The translations under genes and the position numbers were made by a program. Shown in pieces: positions 61,699 through 64,000 of a DNA stretch of 64,000 nucleotides. The stretch's first letter is position 1; each line of letters opens with the position of its first letter. Source of the DNA: Planctomonas deserti (lineage in GTDB: Bacteria; Actinomycetota; Actinomycetes; Actinomycetales; Microbacteriaceae); NCBI RefSeq assembly GCF_003067705.1, contig NZ_QANL01000001.1:372001-436000 (forward strand). Direction: 5' to 3'. The notes below the pieces were generated by a model, which did no database searches, was not told the origin of the DNA, and saw only the letters and a program-made list of their open reading frames with translations.

Positions 61699-62487
61699 GT
61701 GCACGACCACGCGGCGGTCCCGCTCGCCCTGGTCCCCGTCGTCTGGGTGGCGGCGGCCCTCGCCGCCGCCGCCTATCTCGGAGCGATCCGCTCCAGCCGG
61801 CGCCGCGGCCGCTGGCCGTTCCCGCGCACGGCGGCGTGGCTCGCGGGCGTGGCCCTCGCGGCGGGCGCCGTGCACCTCGCCCTCTCCCCCGTCGGCGCGG
61901 GCTTCGTCGGGCACATGACGTCCCACCTGCTGCTGGGGATGCTCGCTCCCCTGCTGCTCGTCCTCGCCGCCCCCGGCACGCTGGCCCTGCGATCGCTGCC
62001 GGTCGTGCCCGCCCGACGGCTCAGCGCCGTGCTGCGCAGCGGACCGGTCCGCGTGCTGACCCACCCGGTCCCCGCCGTGGTGCTCAACGTCGGCGGCCTG
62101 TGGCTGCTGTACGCGACCCCGCTTTACGGGGCGATGCACGCGAATCCGCTCCTCCTTGCGGCGGTGCACGCGCACGTCTTCGCGGCCGGATACCTCTTCA
62201 CGTTCTCCATCGCGGGCCCCGACCCGGCGCCGCACCGCCCCGCGCTCGCGGTCCGCGCGGTGGTGCTGCTCGCCGCCATCGCGGGCCACTCCGTGCTCGC
62301 GAAGTACCTCTACGCGCATCCGCCGGCCGGCGTCAGCGCCGCGGACGCCGCCACCGGGTCGCAGCTCATGTACTACGGCGGGGACGCGATCGAGCTGTGC
62401 CTCATCGTGGCGCTCGGCACCGCCTGGTACCGCTCGACGCGACCGCGCCCGCAGCGGCGACCGCGCCCGGGCGCCGTGGTGGCCTGA
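61699..62487 (+). CDS. CtaG-like (caa3_CtaG) membrane protein
   Basis: A 262-residue membrane protein with about seven helices. The family pattern is seen in HLALSPVGAGFVGHMTSHLLLGMLAPLLL split by its His pair, WLLYATPLYGAMHANPLL, VHAHVFAAGYLFTFSIAGPDPAPHRP and QLMYYGGDAIELCLI. Bacillus CtaG helps assemble caa3-type cytochrome oxidase; copper handling is suggested for actinobacterial relatives. The start is GTG, 21 nt after the small acidic gene. Confidence 0.88.
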   Translation: MHDHAAVPLALVPVVWVAAALAAAAYLGAIRSSRRRGRWPFPRTAAWLAGVALAAGAVHLALSPVGAGFVGHMTSHLLLGMLAPLLLVLAAPGTLALRSLPVVPARRLSAVLRSGPVRVLTHPVPAVVLNVGGLWLLYATPLYGAMHANPLLLAAVHAHVFAAGYLFTFSIAGPDPAPHRPALAVRAVVLLAAIAGHSVLAKYLYAHPPAGVSAADAATGSQLMYYGGDAIELCLIVALGTAWYRSTRPRPQRRPRPGAVVA

Positions 62488-62531
62488 CCCACGCGACCGA
62501 CGCCCGCGGCGGGGACCGTTAGCCTCGGACG

Positions 62532-62822
62532 GTGCCGTCCTACCGCGTGATCCTGACCGTGGGCGCGCTCCGCCCCGGCACCCCGCCGGAGGAGGTCGTG
62601 CCGACCGCCGCGCGGTCGGCTGCCGCCCTCGCCGTGGTCGAGGCGTCGGGCGTGGACGTCGTGGCCGGTGAGGCCCGCATCACCGTGCGCTTCACGGCGG
62701 ACGACCGCAACGCGGCGGCCGCGGTCGCCCGGCAGACGGTTGCGGGAACCGACACGGCCGCCGAGGTCGTGTCGTGGCGGCTCACCGAGCGCGTCGGCGG
62801 TCGGTGGCGCGCCCTGCTCTGA
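62532..62822 (+). CDS. unknown 96-residue protein
   Basis: Soluble alpha/beta protein: YRVILTVGALRPGTPPEEVV, then ITVRFTADDRNAAAAVARQT. It looks like a small ferredoxin-fold-type protein but I cannot name a family. The start is GTG, 44 nt after the CtaG-like stop. Coding is supported by the codon pattern only. Confidence 0.6.
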   Translation: MPSYRVILTVGALRPGTPPEEVVPTAARSAAALAVVEASGVDVVAGEARITVRFTADDRNAAAAVARQTVAGTDTAAEVVSWRLTERVGGRWRALL

Positions 62823-62890
62823 GCGGGGGCGGAGAGCGGCACCGCGACCGGGTAGCGGCCCCGGGGGTGGAGCACGGGAGGTATCGGCGC

Positions 62891-63175
62891 TCAGCCGGTG
62901 CCGAAGGGCGCGACGTCCCCGGTGGCGGGAAGCTCGGTCACGTCAACGCGATCCACCCGCGCCCACGCCGGTCCCTGTCGCAGCCAGGCGAGCAGCGCGT
63001 CGACGTCCCGGGGCGGTCCCTCGGCCTCCACCTCGACCGTGCCGTCGAGCAGGTTGCGGGCGACGCCGGACACGCCGAGGCCACGGGCCTGCTCACGGGT
63101 GCTGGCGCGGAACCCGACCCCCTGCACGACGCCGTGCACGATGGCACGGCGGCGGATCCGCTCCTCGCCGGTCAT
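62891..63175 (-). CDS. acylphosphatase
   Basis: Hydrolyses acyl phosphates such as carbamoyl phosphate. 94 residues with both family signatures: VVQGVGFRASTREQA (catalytic Arg) and GVARNLLDGTVEVEAEG (catalytic Asn). Stands alone; the small membrane protein gene upstream on the same strand is 13 nt away, so they may be co-transcribed. Confidence 0.93.
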   Translation of the reverse strand: MTGEERIRRRAIVHGVVQGVGFRASTREQARGLGVSGVARNLLDGTVEVEAEGPPRDVDALLAWLRQGPAWARVDRVDVTELPATGDVAPFGTG

Positions 63176-63188
63176 CGTTCACCGCCGG

Positions 63189-63383
63189 TCATCGATCCTC
63201 CCCGGATCCGAACAGCAGACCGCGCAGGAACAACGCGGCGACCGCGATGACGACGATCAGCACGATCACCTTCACGACGAAGAAGACGAACCCGAACACC
63301 AGGTTCAGGATCCACCAGGCCGCGATCGCGACGATCAGGAGGACGAGGATGCCGCCGAGCAGGCCCGTGGTTCCGTTGCGCAT
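63189..63383 (-). CDS. small membrane protein
   Basis: A 64-residue hydrophobic protein with two membrane helices (GLLGGILVLLIVAIAAWWI; FVVKVIVLIVVIAVAALFL) and a short charged end FGSGEDR. Function unknown. 13 nt upstream of the acylphosphatase gene. Confidence 0.65.
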   Translation of the reverse strand: MRNGTTGLLGGILVLLIVAIAAWWILNLVFGFVFFVVKVIVLIVVIAVAALFLRGLLFGSGEDR

Positions 63384-63410
63384 CCGTCGAGCGTAGCGGC
63401 GGGAGCCGCG

Positions 63411-63662
63411 CTACTCCTCGCGGATGATCGCGCCGGTGTCCATGGTTCCGGATGCGCTGTCGCCGGTGGTCACGGCGCCGTTGTCCGAGAGCGCGTCGTC
63501 GTCGGTCAGCGTCCCTTCCTCGTCGCCGCCCAGCGCGTCGTTCTGCTCGAGGGCGCTGCGCACGGACTCGGTGTCCGACTCCTCGCCGATGGGCTCCGGT
63601 GCCGAGAAGAGCGTCTCGTGGGTTGCGTCCTCGCTGGTGCTCGAGGGGAGTTCGGTGCTCAT
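63411..63662 (-). CDS. small acidic protein, unknown
   Basis: An 83-residue acidic, Ser/Thr/Glu-rich, apparently disordered protein with EEGTLTDDDALSDNGAV and GTMDTGAIIREE. The ATG of MSTELPSSTSEDA was chosen because AGGAG lies 5 nt upstream; an ATG five codons earlier lacks such a site. It resembles in composition the next gene upstream and the protein at 61504. Confidence 0.65.
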   Translation of the reverse strand: MSTELPSSTSEDATHETLFSAPEPIGEESDTESVRSALEQNDALGGDEEGTLTDDDALSDNGAVTTGDSASGTMDTGAIIREE

Positions 63663-63726
63663 GCTGTCTCCTGTCATCGTTCGCGGCCGGCCCGAGTGGG
63701 CGGCCGTCGGGTTGGGCGGAGGGGCG

Positions 63727-64000
63727 CTACGCGTCCCGGGCGGGGCCGGCGGCCCCGGTGTCGAGGTCGTCGCCGGCCTCCATGTTCGGGCTGGTCGGCT
63801 CGGTGATGTCGACCTTGTCGTCGTCGCCGGACGCCTGGGCGTCGCTCAGGGCGTCGTAGCCCGGGAGGTCGTCGCTGCTCTCGGGCAGGTCGCCCGGCCC
63901 GGGAACCCCGTCCGCGGGCGTCGTGTCCTGGAACATTCCGTCCACCGAGGCGCCCTCCGTCGCGGAGCTCTCGTCGAAACTCGGGGTCAGGTTGGTGTCG
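63727..64000 (-). CDS. small acidic protein, unknown (5' end outside window)
   Basis: The frame is open to the window edge, reading DTNLTPSFDESSATEGASVD, then GMFQDTTPADGVPGPGDL, and ending DTGAAGPARDA. Acidic and low complexity like the 83-residue protein downstream of it. The start is probably just outside the window; a GTG at 63945 is in frame but has no reason to be preferred. Confidence 0.6.
   Translation of the reverse strand, partial: DTNLTPSFDESSATEGASVDGMFQDTTPADGVPGPGDLPESSDDLPGYDALSDAQASGDDDKVDITEPTSPNMEAGDDLDTGAAGPARDA

Overview
The window is a high-GC chromosomal segment from an actinobacterium, most likely a member of the Microbacteriaceae (order Micrococcales). This rests on the ribosomal and RNA polymerase gene order, an RpoC with the usual actinobacterial N-terminus, rpsN and rpsD missing from the ribosomal clusters, a DUF222/HNH gene of the 13E12 type and an MT0933-type antitoxin. 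No tRNA, rRNA, CRISPR array, insertion sequence or prophage is visible. The genus cannot be fixed from the sequence alone.

The backbone is the whole transcription/translation supercluster, read on the minus strand from high to low coordinates: rpoB-rpoC (52.4-45.0 kb), rpsL-rpsG-fusA-tuf (38.6-34.2 kb), the S10 and spc operons rpsJ to rplO (28.7-19.1 kb), secY-adk-map (19.0-16.2 kb), and infA-rpmJ-rpsM-rpsK-rpoA-rplQ (4.4-1.1 kb). Good promoters are visible upstream of rpoB, rpsL and infA; strong hairpins follow rplQ, tuf and rpoC.

Accessory blocks separate these operons. Between rpoC and rpsL lie a cystine-type ABC importer, membrane proteins and a lone prepilin peptidase. Between tuf and rpsJ lie an antitoxin-like protein, CstA with its YbdD partner, a DUF1275 protein and a topoisomerase IB. 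Between map and infA sits an 11-12 kb carbohydrate block: a DUF222/HNH gene, a ThDP enzyme, an MtlR-type activator and a divergent operon encoding a free IIB protein, HPr, enzyme I, mannitol EIICB, mannitol EIIA and mannitol-1-phosphate dehydrogenase. This operon holds both the general PTS proteins and the complete route from external mannitol to fructose-6-phosphate.

From 52.8 to 64 kb the window holds mainly stand-alone genes: a spermidine-synthase-like methyltransferase, a PQQ-type sugar dehydrogenase lipoprotein, a SprT-like protease, DUF427, ComB-like, EVE, DUF1684, a DEAD-box RNA helicase, a CtaG-like membrane protein, an acylphosphatase and several very small acidic proteins.

The most interesting non-coding features are: dispersed palindromes related to GGTCCCTGAGCTTGTCGAAG that bracket the mannitol/HNH block; a 162-164 bp tandem repeat built from them; two composite hairpins of matching design on either side of the DEAD-box helicase gene; mutually exclusive hairpins in the rpsK-rpoA spacer; twin hairpins between rplO and secY; and a palindrome plus leaderless promoter in front of the HNH gene. 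I found no gene set that is clearly a new defence or biosynthetic system.
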